Shown here: positions 28,437-36,349 of the stretch, piece by piece
Position numbering within the stretch: position 1 is the stretch's first letter
Layout: each line of letters opens with the position of its first letter
Source of the DNA: a virus
Length of the DNA: 39,990 bases
Virus record (IMG/VR): IMGVR_UViG_3300031754_000009
Coordinates: 1-39,990 of that record
Strand: one strand, 5' to 3'
Made by a program: the position numbers and the translations under genes
Notes under the pieces: generated by a model
What the model was told of the DNA's origin: nothing
Database searches by the model: none
Seen by the model: only the letters and a program-made list of their open reading frames with translations

Positions 28437-29657
28437 ATGAACACCTATTTAACAATCGGCATGGTCACAAACGAGGCCTTGATGGTCCTCGTCAACAACC
28501 TCGCTGCCGTGAAGCGTGTGAATCGTCAGTACGACGACCGCTTCGGCATCGAGGGCGCAAAAATTGGGACGGTGTTGAACATCCGCCGTCCGCCCCGTTA
28601 TCTCACTGCTCTCGGACAATCTCTCCAGATCGAAGATGCGACCGAAACCTCGGTGCCATTAGTTCTGAACACCCAAAGACACCTGGGCCTCGCGTTCTCC
28701 TCCGTCGATCTCGCGCTCAACATCGACGATTTCTCGAAGCGCTTCATCCGGCCAGGCCTCGCCACGCTCGCGAACTTCATCGATTTCGACGTGCTCGGCC
28801 AGTACCTGAACGTCTTCAACGAAATCGGCACGCCCGGCACAGTTCCGAACCTCACCCTGACTTATTTGCAGGTCGGGCAGCGGCTCTCCGATATGTCGGT
28901 GCCCTTTGAAGACCGCTGCGTCGTGCTCTCAACCGGCATGAACGCGGTTCTGGTCGACACCGTGAAGGGCCTGTTCAACCCGCAGCGCACCATCTCCGAC
29001 CAGAACGAAAAAGGCATGGTGGCCCGCGATTTCTTGGGCTTCGACTGGTATGTCGACCAGAACACCCGCGTACAGACTGTCGGTGCCTATGCCGGCGGCA
29101 CGCCGGTGGTCAACGGTGCCGGGCAAACCGGCTCGTCGATCATCACCTCGGGCTGGCCGAACACGACCGCCATCCTGAACCAGGGCGACATCATCTCCTT
29201 CGCCGGCGTGTTCTCGGTCAACGCCCAGAACCGGCAGGCGAACTCCGCTCTGGCGCAGTGGGTTGTGACCGCGAACGTTGTCTCCTCCGGCGGCGGCGCG
29301 GCCACTATTCCGATCGCTGGACCTTCCGGCAACGGGCTGATCACAGCCGGGCCGTTTATGAACGCTTCGGCGTCTCCGGCCAACTCCGCAGCCATCACGG
29401 TGCAGGGCGCTTCCGGAACCGGGCCGTCCCCACGCGGACTCGCCTTCCACGAGGACGCATTCACTCTGGGCATGGCCGACCTGGTCGTACCCGGCGGCGT
29501 CGACATCGGCGAGCGGGCATCGTCCCAAGAGATGAAAGCCTCGTTCCGTCTGGTGCGGGCGTATGACATCAACCAGGACCGCTTCCCCTTCCGCGGCGAC
29601 GTTCTCTATGGAGTGGCGACACTCTATCCAGAACTGGCTTGCCGGATTGCGAGCTGA
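28437..29657 (+). CDS. Major capsid protein, P22 coat-like
   Basis: 406 residues, close to P22 gp5 (430). P22-coat features: MVTNEALMVLVNNLAAVKRV near the N-terminus, NTQRHLGLAFSSVDLALNID (strand/E-loop region), RDFLGFDWYVDQN, GDIISFAGVFSVN in the inserted domain, and the C-terminal RLVRAYDINQDRFPFRGDVL...GVATLYPELACRI. HK97-fold shell protein. A Gly/Ala-rich stretch (290-330) corresponds to the variable insertion. Start at ATG 28437 follows the scaffold by 17 bp. Confidence 0.92.
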   Translation: MNTYLTIGMVTNEALMVLVNNLAAVKRVNRQYDDRFGIEGAKIGTVLNIRRPPRYLTALGQSLQIEDATETSVPLVLNTQRHLGLAFSSVDLALNIDDFSKRFIRPGLATLANFIDFDVLGQYLNVFNEIGTPGTVPNLTLTYLQVGQRLSDMSVPFEDRCVVLSTGMNAVLVDTVKGLFNPQRTISDQNEKGMVARDFLGFDWYVDQNTRVQTVGAYAGGTPVVNGAGQTGSSIITSGWPNTTAILNQGDIISFAGVFSVNAQNRQANSALAQWVVTANVVSSGGGAATIPIAGPSGNGLITAGPFMNASASPANSAAITVQGASGTGPSPRGLAFHEDAFTLGMADLVVPGGVDIGERASSQEMKASFRLVRAYDINQDRFPFRGDVLYGVATLYPELACRIAS

Positions 29658-29694
29658 GGGAGCAGCTGAGAAATCACTCCAAAGGACAAAACCA

Positions 29695-30735
29695 ATGACC
29701 AAAACACTCAAGCGAATTCTCACTGCTCTGTTTACGTACGCGCTGTTTGACGCGCTGATCCTCGGCTACGCTGGGTTCTTGCCCGGCGTGCAGCTGGCAG
29801 CCGCGCAGACTACGCTGACCCAAACCACGCTCGCTGCCGACATGCCGGTCGGGCCAGCCTCGCTCGCCGGCGGAGCCCAGGGCGCTCTGGTGACCACGGT
29901 CAACCTGACCTCAGCCACCGGGGTGCAGCAAGCCTTCAACGGCTCGCCGATCACCTGGATTTATGTCGACACTGAGTTGATGGGGGTTCTGACCACAGTT
30001 CCTGGACAAACCACGATCTTCAATGTGCAGCGCGCCCAGCAAGGCACCAAGGCCGCGTTCCACAAAGCGAATGCCGTGGTCTACATCCAGGTCGGCTCTC
30101 CCCAGTTCGGCGGCTTCTCGGGATCAGGCGGGCTCTATCTCTCCGATCCGCCGATTCAGGGGAGTTGTCTCGCCTCGGGCACTCTGGTGACGCCGTGGAT
30201 CAATGTCATCTCGGGAACCCAGTTCCTGTGCGGAACCTTCGTCACGCCGGGCGGCAGTGTACTCACGGGATGGATTCCTGCGTCGGAGCCACAATTTCCT
30301 TCGCAGAACATCGCGCAAACGCTGTACGTGAACGCCTCCTATACCAACGCCACCACCACCTACTCGAACGTGCCGAACCTGGCATTTGTGGTGCAGGCGA
30401 ACCGCAACTACTCGGTGAATTGCAACCTCACCTGGCAGGTATCGGGCACGGTGGGGCCGAAGTTCCAGTTCACCGGACCAGGCTCGCCGACGTCGGTCGC
30501 AATCAATGCTTCCGCGGCGCAGACGGCGACGACCAGCGGCTACGGTTCAGCGACGGCGTTTGCTTCTTCGGTCACGGGCACGGGCGGAACGGTGACGACG
30601 ACTACGAACTTCGTCGCCAACGTGACGCTCGGGCTGATCAACGGGGCGAACTCGGGCACGGTGCAGCTGCAGGCGGCGGAAAACGGCGCGGGCACGCTCA
30701 CCATTCAGCCGGGCAGCTACTGCGAAGTGCAATAG
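29695..30735 (+). CDS. Secreted fibre-like protein after the coat gene
   Basis: 346 residues from ATG 29695 (AAAGGA 9 bp upstream); longer in-frame starts lie inside the coat gene. Long signal peptide: MTKTLKR, hydrophobic helix, then GVQLAAA|Q near 37. The mature part has a domain with DTELMGVLTTVPGQTTIFNV and QRAQQGTKAAFHKANAVVYI (about 90-140), of the type seen in phage base or fibre proteins. A long Thr/Ser/Gly beta region with three or four Cys follows. It is closed by the terminator at 30750. Exported decoration, fibre or surface protein; family unknown. Confidence 0.7.
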   Translation: MTKTLKRILTALFTYALFDALILGYAGFLPGVQLAAAQTTLTQTTLAADMPVGPASLAGGAQGALVTTVNLTSATGVQQAFNGSPITWIYVDTELMGVLTTVPGQTTIFNVQRAQQGTKAAFHKANAVVYIQVGSPQFGGFSGSGGLYLSDPPIQGSCLASGTLVTPWINVISGTQFLCGTFVTPGGSVLTGWIPASEPQFPSQNIAQTLYVNASYTNATTTYSNVPNLAFVVQANRNYSVNCNLTWQVSGTVGPKFQFTGPGSPTSVAINASAAQTATTSGYGSATAFASSVTGTGGTVTTTTNFVANVTLGLINGANSGTVQLQAAENGAGTLTIQPGSYCEVQ

Positions 30736-30749
30736 CTTTGCGCGCGCGA

Positions 30750-30800
30750 CCGGTGGCGGCGATCGCCCACAACCGACAGCCAACCGCCACCGGATTTTTT
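30750..30800 (+). terminator. Terminator after the coat/fibre segment
   Basis: CCGGTGGCGG (30750-30759) pairs perfectly with CCGCCACCGG (30784-30793), followed by ATTTTTT (30794-30800). The 24-nt loop is long but the 10-bp GC stem is strong. It would limit read-through from the highly expressed capsid genes into the tail genes. Confidence 0.75.
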
Positions 30801-30819
30801 CTCGAAAGGAACTTGAACC

Positions 30820-31251
30820 ATGAGCACCGAATCTTACGCTGTCCTGCAAGTCGATAAGCTCGAAGACAATCCCGTCCCGATTCCGCGTGCGGCCCGCATC
30901 TGCAAAGGCCCGCACAAGTACGACGGGACCATCGTCAACAACAAAGCCATCGGCTACGTGCCGGTGATGTATGAGTACCAGGAATTCCCGCGCATGCTCT
31001 ATCACCCGGAATGGGGCGCAAGGCCGAAGCCCGAAGGGGCGCGCTTTTTCATCGGGGCGATCACGCAGGAGCAGATGCAGAACGCGATGACCGCCTACCA
31101 GGAAGCGGAAAGCAAGTGGGCGCGCGGCAACCGCGTCAAACTGGTCGGGAGCCCGAAAGAGTTCGACCGCCTGGTGAAGAAGGGCTGGCTCGAGAAGCCG
31201 CCCATCCGCAAAGAAAATCCGATGTTCGACATGGAGTCGGACGAGCTCTAA
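30820..31251 (+). CDS. Hypothetical protein of head-tail module
   Basis: 143 residues, AAAGGA upstream. YEYQEFPRMLYHPEWG (about 51-66) is echoed in the next protein. A helical part follows (QEQMQNAMTAYQEAESKW) and a basic C-terminal segment. No signal peptide. Could be a virion or assembly protein; family unknown. Confidence 0.6.
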   Translation: MSTESYAVLQVDKLEDNPVPIPRAARICKGPHKYDGTIVNNKAIGYVPVMYEYQEFPRMLYHPEWGARPKPEGARFFIGAITQEQMQNAMTAYQEAESKWARGNRVKLVGSPKEFDRLVKKGWLEKPPIRKENPMFDMESDEL

Positions 31252-31291
31252 GTTTCGAATCCTGAATTTCACAATCACAAGGAGATTTCGC

Positions 31292-31540
31292 ATGAGACCC
31301 GCACAAGAGAAACCACCCGGAACCCACACCCATCACGAGTACGTTCCGCCCTCACCCGCCAAGGACGATTCCGCCCCGACCGGCTACGTCGAGCGCGAGT
31401 ACGAGCACCAGGAATACCCGAAGTGGGTGGGCGATCGGCTGGTGAAATCGGCCGAGGAAGAAAAAGCCCTCGCCGCCGAACCTGCTGAACCCGCGAAGCC
31501 TGCCCCGAGACGCCCTACACTGCGAGACATCGAAGGGTAG
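31292..31540 (+). CDS. Small protein sharing a motif with its upstream neighbour
   Basis: 82 residues, AAGGAG 8 bp upstream of ATG. VEREYEHQEYPKWVGD matches the YEYQEFPRMLYHP segment of the gene at 30820. The rest is Pro/Ala/Glu-rich and probably disordered (EPAEPAKPAPRRP). Ends 3 bp before the gp4-like gene. Likely a paralogous fragment or partner. Confidence 0.55.
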   Translation: MRPAQEKPPGTHTHHEYVPPSPAKDDSAPTGYVEREYEHQEYPKWVGDRLVKSAEEEKALAAEPAEPAKPAPRRPTLRDIEG

Positions 31541-31543
31541 CCG

Positions 31544-32323
31544 GTGGCGACTCCGCCTCTGATCCCGCCTGGCCTGTTCTGGGCCTCGCAGGACTACATT
31601 AATAGCTCTCTGCGCCTGATCGGCTCGCTCAGTTCGGGCGAGCTGCCCTCGGCGGCCGAGAACCAGGATGCGCTTGCGATCCTGAACCAGATGCTCGACA
31701 GCTGGCAGGCGCAGTCCTGGATGATTCCCGGACTGCAGCGCTTCATCTTCGCCCCGGCCGCGCTGAAGCAGACCTACGCGGTCGGACCCTCGGGCGACCT
31801 GAATATCGTTCGCCCGTCGAAGATCTCGGCCGTGTCGGTGATCGACCAGCCAGGTTCAACTCAGCCTATCGAGTTGGCCCTCGACATGATCAGCGCGACC
31901 TCCGAGCCCGGCGGCTGGCGCGATATTCCGGTGAAGAACACGCCAGGCTCATTGCCTTTGCGGGTTTGGGACGACTGCGCCTATCCCGCGCGCAACTTGA
32001 GCTTCTGGCCGGTCCCAACGGTTAACGTCAATTTCGCGCTCTATCTCCCGCAGGTGCTCACGCAGTTTTTCGACCTGGTGACGCAGTATCAGCTCCCGCC
32101 GATCTACACCAAAGCCATTCGCTTCAACCTGGCGAAGGACCTGATGGCGGAATTTCCGGGCGATCCGGCGCGCTACCCGCTGGTCTTGAGGACGGCGGAA
32201 GAGATGATCGGCGAAATCAAGACCATCAACTACCGGCCGCCGGTGGCCTCGGTCGATGCGGCGCTGGTGAATCCCAAGATGGATCTCTACAACTGGCTGA
32301 CGGATGAGCCAGCAGGAAGGTGA
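31544..32323 (+). CDS. Tail-accessory/head-completion protein, P22 gp4-like
   Basis: 259 residues from GTG 31544. Matches the P22 gp4 pattern: SLRLIGSLSSGELPSAAENQ with ALAILNQMLDSWQAQSWMIP at the N-terminus, then PARNLSFWPVPTVNVNFALY and YTKAIRFNLAKDLMAEFPGD. gp4 binds below the portal, closes the filled head and receives gp10. P22 gp4 is shorter (166), so the family's longer variants are the better comparison. Order portal-scaffold-coat-gp4-gp10 is as in P22. Confidence 0.8.
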   Translation: MATPPLIPPGLFWASQDYINSSLRLIGSLSSGELPSAAENQDALAILNQMLDSWQAQSWMIPGLQRFIFAPAALKQTYAVGPSGDLNIVRPSKISAVSVIDQPGSTQPIELALDMISATSEPGGWRDIPVKNTPGSLPLRVWDDCAYPARNLSFWPVPTVNVNFALYLPQVLTQFFDLVTQYQLPPIYTKAIRFNLAKDLMAEFPGDPARYPLVLRTAEEMIGEIKTINYRPPVASVDAALVNPKMDLYNWLTDEPAGR

Positions 32324-32328
32324 TCGCG

Positions 32329-32724
32329 ATGAAGAAACGAATTTCGCTCTGGTTGGTGGCGGCTGCCCTGCTGTTTTCTTTCGAGGTCTGGGTACTGATT
32401 CCGCCCGCTTCGGTGCACGCGCAGGTCACGCCCACGCCAGGCGTCGTCACCATTCAGGCTACGATCGGCGCCGGCACCAACACGCAGATCACCACTACAG
32501 ACACGCCCTGCTCGGAGCTCTATCTGCAAAACAACGCAGCGCATAACATGCGCGTTGGCGGCGCGGCTACGACCAGCTCGAAGGGCGCCCAGCTGACGAC
32601 GGTGACGGGTGGAGGCGGCGGTTCACTCACCGCAAACGGCTTCGGATTTCGGGGCACGAATGCGAATCAGTGGTTCGTCGCGGGCACCAACGGCGATGTT
32701 GTGGATGTGATCTGCATTCAGTAA
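32329..32724 (+). CDS. Exported small beta protein between gp4-like and gp10-like genes
   Basis: 131 residues from ATG 32329, with GGAAGG about 10 bp upstream; an in-frame GTG at 32320 also exists. Signal peptide: MKKRISLWLVAAALLFSFEV, then PPASVHA|Q near 31. The mature protein is one beta domain with CSELYLQNNAAHNMRVGG...SSKGAQLTTV and two Cys. The LYLQNNAAHNMRVG pattern resembles small structural proteins of other phages, which normally lack a signal peptide. Function in virion or periplasm undecided. Confidence 0.7.
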   Translation: MKKRISLWLVAAALLFSFEVWVLIPPASVHAQVTPTPGVVTIQATIGAGTNTQITTTDTPCSELYLQNNAAHNMRVGGAATTSSKGAQLTTVTGGGGGSLTANGFGFRGTNANQWFVAGTNGDVVDVICIQ

Positions 32725-32748
32725 TTCCCTTCTCTCTTTTTTCTTCCC

Positions 32749-34575
32749 ATGTCACGCTTCAGCTTCTGCGGGCCTAGCTACGCATCGCAGTCGGTTTCGG
32801 CCGACTGCCAGATTTGCCGCAACTGGTATCTCGAAGCCGTCGAGAGCCAGATGGGCAAGAGCGCCTTTGTGCTCTACCCGCGGCCGGGACTGAATCTCGT
32901 CTACCAGTTGGGCGGCGCGCCCATGCGCGGCGAGACGACGGTGCAGGGCCGGACGTTCGCGGTCCAAGGTACAACGCTCTGGGAACTCCTGGCAGGCGGC
33001 GGCAAGACCAACCGCGGCGCGATTGCCTCCGATGGCCTCCCCGTTTCGTTGGCGGGCGGGGGAACGCAGCTGCTCATCGCCTCCCAGCAGCGTGCCTGGG
33101 TCTACGACCTGAAGGCGAACACTCTGACCGAAGTAACCGCGACGATTGGCTTGCCGGTTGCGCAAGTCGCTTACTTCTTCGGGTTCTTCGTCGCGCTCAT
33201 CGCAGGGCAGAACAAGCTCCAGGCCTCCGCCGCGAATGATGCGACCACCTGGCCGGGCGCAAGCTTCACCGGAGTGCAGAATTTCACCGAGCCGCCGATC
33301 GCGCTCTTCGTCGATCACGAGCAGCTCTGGGTGCTTGGCCCGAAGGGCATCCAGCCGTACTACAATTCCGGCAACTTCCCTTTTCCTTTCGATGCTATCC
33401 AGGGAGGGTACATCGAAAACGGCCTTGGTGCGGCTGCTGCGATCGCCAAGGCCGATAATTCCCTCTTCTGGCTGGACGCGAGCGAGCGCGGCAACGCCAT
33501 GATCCGCCGCGCCAACGGTTTCGTTCCCGTGCGCGTCTCGAATCATGCCATCGAGTTTGCCATGCAGAGCTACGCGACGATTGCCGACTGCGTGGCCTTT
33601 TCCTATCAGGACCAGGGCCACGAGCGCGTGGTGTTTTCTTTCCCGACTGCGGGCAAGACCTGGGAATACGACGCGGCCACCGGACAGTGGAACGAGCCCG
33701 CTTACTGGGACACCAAGCTCGGCAAATTCACCCAGCACCGGGCCATGTTCCACACCTTCAACTTCGGCATGCACCTGGTCGGCGATCCCACCACCGGCAA
33801 CGTCTACCAGATGGCGATCCCGACGCTCGTGGGCGCGACCTATCAGTTTGTCACCGACAACAACAACCCGATCCGCCGGGTGCGAAGAGCTCCGCACATC
33901 TCGCAGGAGCAGGAATGGATTTTCCATTCCCAGCTGCAGGTGGACGTCGAGACCGGCTTAGGCCCGGTTCCGCCGCTCCAGGGTACGGGAACGCCGACGA
34001 CTTTCTATCTCGCCGATTCCTCGGGCGCAATCTGGGCGCTCACGGTCAACGATATTGGGATTCTGCAGACTACTCCCGCCCTGGCTGGGGCTTCGCCGGG
34101 CCTCTTGTTCATGAATGATCCCGTCGCCGGAACTTCGTGGCAGGTGGTTGTGTCGACACTGGGCGTCCTCCAGGCCGCGCCGGTCACATTCAATGGCAAC
34201 AATCAGAATGTGCAGGTGATGGTGTCCTCTACCGGCCAAACCGTCTGGAATTTCTTTGTGACCGATGTCGGCGGCGGGCATGCAGTGTTGAAGACGCAGG
34301 AGACCGGCATCTTCGCCCGCGGTCCGCAGATGATGATGCGCTTCTCAAACGACGGCGCCCACACTTTTTCGCAGGAGCAGTGGGTCGATTGCGGGCAGGC
34401 GGGAGAGTTCACCAAGCGCGCGATCTGGCGAAGACTGGGCAAGGCGCGAGACCGGGTGTACGAGATCGCGGTCACCGATCCGATTCCCTGGCGCATCATC
34501 GATGCCTACCTGAAAGCGAGTCCGGGGTACGGGCCGAGCGAGCGCTTACCGAAGGAACTGGCGAAGCGAGCCTAA
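32749..34575 (+). CDS. Packaged-DNA stabilisation protein, P22 gp10-like
   Basis: 608 residues. The N-terminus (YASQSVSADCQICRNWYLEA; SAFVLYPRPGLNLVYQLGG; GRTFAVQGTTLWELLAGG) is typical of the gp10/Phage_stabilise family, followed by beta-propeller-like repeats (FFVALIAGQNKLQASAANDA; VDHEQLWVLGPKG; NSLFWLDASERG). P22 gp10 is 472 residues; the extra length lies in a segment around 400-520 (YLADSSGAIWALTVND) that may be a separate inserted domain. Connects the head-completion ring to the tail tip. Confidence 0.8.
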   Translation: MSRFSFCGPSYASQSVSADCQICRNWYLEAVESQMGKSAFVLYPRPGLNLVYQLGGAPMRGETTVQGRTFAVQGTTLWELLAGGGKTNRGAIASDGLPVSLAGGGTQLLIASQQRAWVYDLKANTLTEVTATIGLPVAQVAYFFGFFVALIAGQNKLQASAANDATTWPGASFTGVQNFTEPPIALFVDHEQLWVLGPKGIQPYYNSGNFPFPFDAIQGGYIENGLGAAAAIAKADNSLFWLDASERGNAMIRRANGFVPVRVSNHAIEFAMQSYATIADCVAFSYQDQGHERVVFSFPTAGKTWEYDAATGQWNEPAYWDTKLGKFTQHRAMFHTFNFGMHLVGDPTTGNVYQMAIPTLVGATYQFVTDNNNPIRRVRRAPHISQEQEWIFHSQLQVDVETGLGPVPPLQGTGTPTTFYLADSSGAIWALTVNDIGILQTTPALAGASPGLLFMNDPVAGTSWQVVVSTLGVLQAAPVTFNGNNQNVQVMVSSTGQTVWNFFVTDVGGGHAVLKTQETGIFARGPQMMMRFSNDGAHTFSQEQWVDCGQAGEFTKRAIWRRLGKARDRVYEIAVTDPIPWRIIDAYLKASPGYGPSERLPKELAKRA

Positions 34576-34578
34576 CCG

Positions 34579-34827
34579 ATGCCTGCTCCCAAGTTTCAGC
34601 CCGCTCCGCCGCACGAGCAAGTCTTTCTCGATGGCGATAAACCCTCAAAGGCCTGGTACCAGTGGTTTACTTTGCTTCCGCCGCGCCTGACCTCGCCCGC
34701 CGTGGGTTCGACTCCGGCGAGCTCGGCGGCGAATGGCATTCCCGGCCAGATCAGCTTTGACCAAAACTTTCTATACATCTGCGTGGCAACCAACACATGG
34801 AAACGGCTAGCACTGAGCGCGTTCTAG
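34579..34827 (+). CDS. Small tail-region protein with NTWKR motif
   Basis: 82 residues. The C-terminal PGQISFDQNFLYICVATNTW followed by KRLAL is a motif common at the ends of phage tail-fibre and tail-needle proteins. The N-terminus is Pro-rich. It lies 3 bp after the gp10-like gene, the place of the tail needle (gp26) in P22, but is much too short to be one. Overlaps the GNAT gene by 31 bp. Confidence 0.6.
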   Translation: MPAPKFQPAPPHEQVFLDGDKPSKAWYQWFTLLPPRLTSPAVGSTPASSAANGIPGQISFDQNFLYICVATNTWKRLALSAF

Positions 34828-35171
34828 AAATTCGCCGGCTCAACTCGTCGGAGTACGACGAACTTCTGAAGATTGAGGAAGGCTATCGACCGGAGCCTGA
34901 GCATAGTGTCGTGGTGGTCGCGAAGCAGGACGGTGCAATTGTTGCGCGGACCATGCTCATCCGGCCTTTCCACATCGAGGGCACCTGGATCGATGAGCGA
35001 TTTCGTAAAGGCACTCTCGGACTGCGCCTGATGATGCGACTCGAAAAAGAAGCCAAGGACGCCGGGTTAACCAAGCTTTTCTCCTATGCGGCAGATGCTG
35101 ACATTGAGAGTTATTTAGAGCGCCTCGGCTACACGAAGCAACCCGTGACCGTCTGGACGAAAGACATCTGA
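34797..35171 (+). CDS. GNAT-like acetyltransferase
   Basis: 124 residues from ATG 34797, overlapping the previous gene. Signature of the GNAT fold: SVVVVAKQDGAIVARTMLIR (beta 2-4), RKGTLGLRLMMRLEKEAKDA (pyrophosphate-loop and alpha-3 region) and LFSYAADADIESYLERLGYT (alpha-4 plus beta-7). The RxxGxG/A loop is divergent (RFRKGTLGLRL). Embedded between tail genes, so it may modify a virion or host protein during late infection. No substrate can be proposed from sequence. Confidence 0.65.
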   Translation: METASTERVLEIRRLNSSEYDELLKIEEGYRPEPEHSVVVVAKQDGAIVARTMLIRPFHIEGTWIDERFRKGTLGLRLMMRLEKEAKDAGLTKLFSYAADADIESYLERLGYTKQPVTVWTKDI

Positions 35172-35172
35172 C

Positions 35173-36345
35173 ATGCCCCTTGCAGCCTTAGGCGTCATCG
35201 GAGCGATTGGAAGTATCGGCGGAGCAGCGATCGGTGCGAGCGCGGCCAGTAATGCGGCCTCGACGCAAGCCGATGCCGCGAAGACCGCCGCCCAGCTCCA
35301 ATTCGAATCCCAACAGCAAGCCCTGCAGTTCGAGGAACAGCAGTGGCAGCAGGCGCAGACCAATGCCGCACCGTGGCTCCAGACCGGGGGATCGGCGGAA
35401 CTGGCGCTGGGACAACTCTTGGGACTGCCGGGTCCTTCGAGCGGCATGACGCCGGGAAGTCCCTTCCCTGCCAGCGTTCCGGGTGCAGCTCCCACCGCTC
35501 CGAATCCGAATCCCGCGCAACCGACCGGCAGCCAGTTCTCCATGATGGGGCTGACCGCGCATCCGGGGGTCACGCCTCCAGGGATGTCGAGCGGCACTCC
35601 GGTCTCAGCTGGCTCGTTTGGGATGCCGGCTTCAGGAGTCACACCGGGAGCCTCGACGGGCAGGCCAGTCACTCCCGGAATGACGGGGACGGCCGCGGCT
35701 CCGACTGGCGCGGCAAATCCGCTGGGCGGGAATTTGCAGCCCTTCGCGCCCTGGACCACGCCCTTCGTTGCCCCGACCAACGTCACCGAACAGAACGATC
35801 CCGGCTATCAGTTCCGGATGTCGCAAGGCCTGGGCGCGCTCGAAAACTCCGCGGCGGCGCGCGGCGGCCTGCTCTCCGGCAACACCGCCGAAGCCGAGCA
35901 GCAATTTGCGCAAGGCTTAGCCTCGAACGAATACGGCAACGTTTATAACCGGGCGCTCGGCCAGTACCAGCAGAACTACAACATCTATCAGCAAAACCAG
36001 GCGAACCAGTGGAACCGGCTGGCCTCGCTCGCGGGCCTCGGGCAGACCACGGCGGGGCAACTCAACTCCGCAGGCCTGCAGGCGGGATCGTCGATCGGAA
36101 ACATCCTGCTCGGCGGCTCGCAGGCGATCGGGCAGAACCTCAACAACGCTGCCGCCGCGACGGCTTCCGGATACATCGGCGGAGCCAATGCCTACGGTGG
36201 AGCGCTCGGAGGCATCGGCGGCAATGTGGGGAATCTGCTCTTGATGCAGCAGTTGCTCGGCAACAAAGGCGGCCCGGTGGATCTCTCGGGCGTTTCGATG
36301 AATCCGGTTCCCGGCTCCGCCCTGGGCGATTACGGAGCACCTTAA
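35173..36345 (+). CDS. Ejection/DNA-transfer protein, P22 gp7 position
   Basis: 390 residues. A hydrophobic Gly/Ala N-terminus (LGVIGAIGSIGGAAIGASAA) could insert in membrane. A helical Gln-rich segment follows (40-62), then a 130-residue Pro/Gly/Thr-rich linker, then the conserved NDPGYQFRMSQGLGALENSA with ARGGLLSGNT, NEYGNVYNRALGQYQQNYN and a Gly/Asn-rich helical tail. This NDPGYxFRxxxG...RGGLxSG motif is common in podoviral internal or DNA-transfer proteins. Probably leaves the capsid with DNA and crosses the envelope. Confidence 0.75.
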   Translation: MPLAALGVIGAIGSIGGAAIGASAASNAASTQADAAKTAAQLQFESQQQALQFEEQQWQQAQTNAAPWLQTGGSAELALGQLLGLPGPSSGMTPGSPFPASVPGAAPTAPNPNPAQPTGSQFSMMGLTAHPGVTPPGMSSGTPVSAGSFGMPASGVTPGASTGRPVTPGMTGTAAAPTGAANPLGGNLQPFAPWTTPFVAPTNVTEQNDPGYQFRMSQGLGALENSAAARGGLLSGNTAEAEQQFAQGLASNEYGNVYNRALGQYQQNYNIYQQNQANQWNRLASLAGLGQTTAGQLNSAGLQAGSSIGNILLGGSQAIGQNLNNAAAATASGYIGGANAYGGALGGIGGNVGNLLLMQQLLGNKGGPVDLSGVSMNPVPGSALGDYGAP

Positions 36346-36349
36346 CTCG

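Noticed and set aside
32752-33927. 391-codon minus frame opposite the gp10-like gene
   Set aside because: Shadow of a recognisable tail gene; no motif and no start signal.
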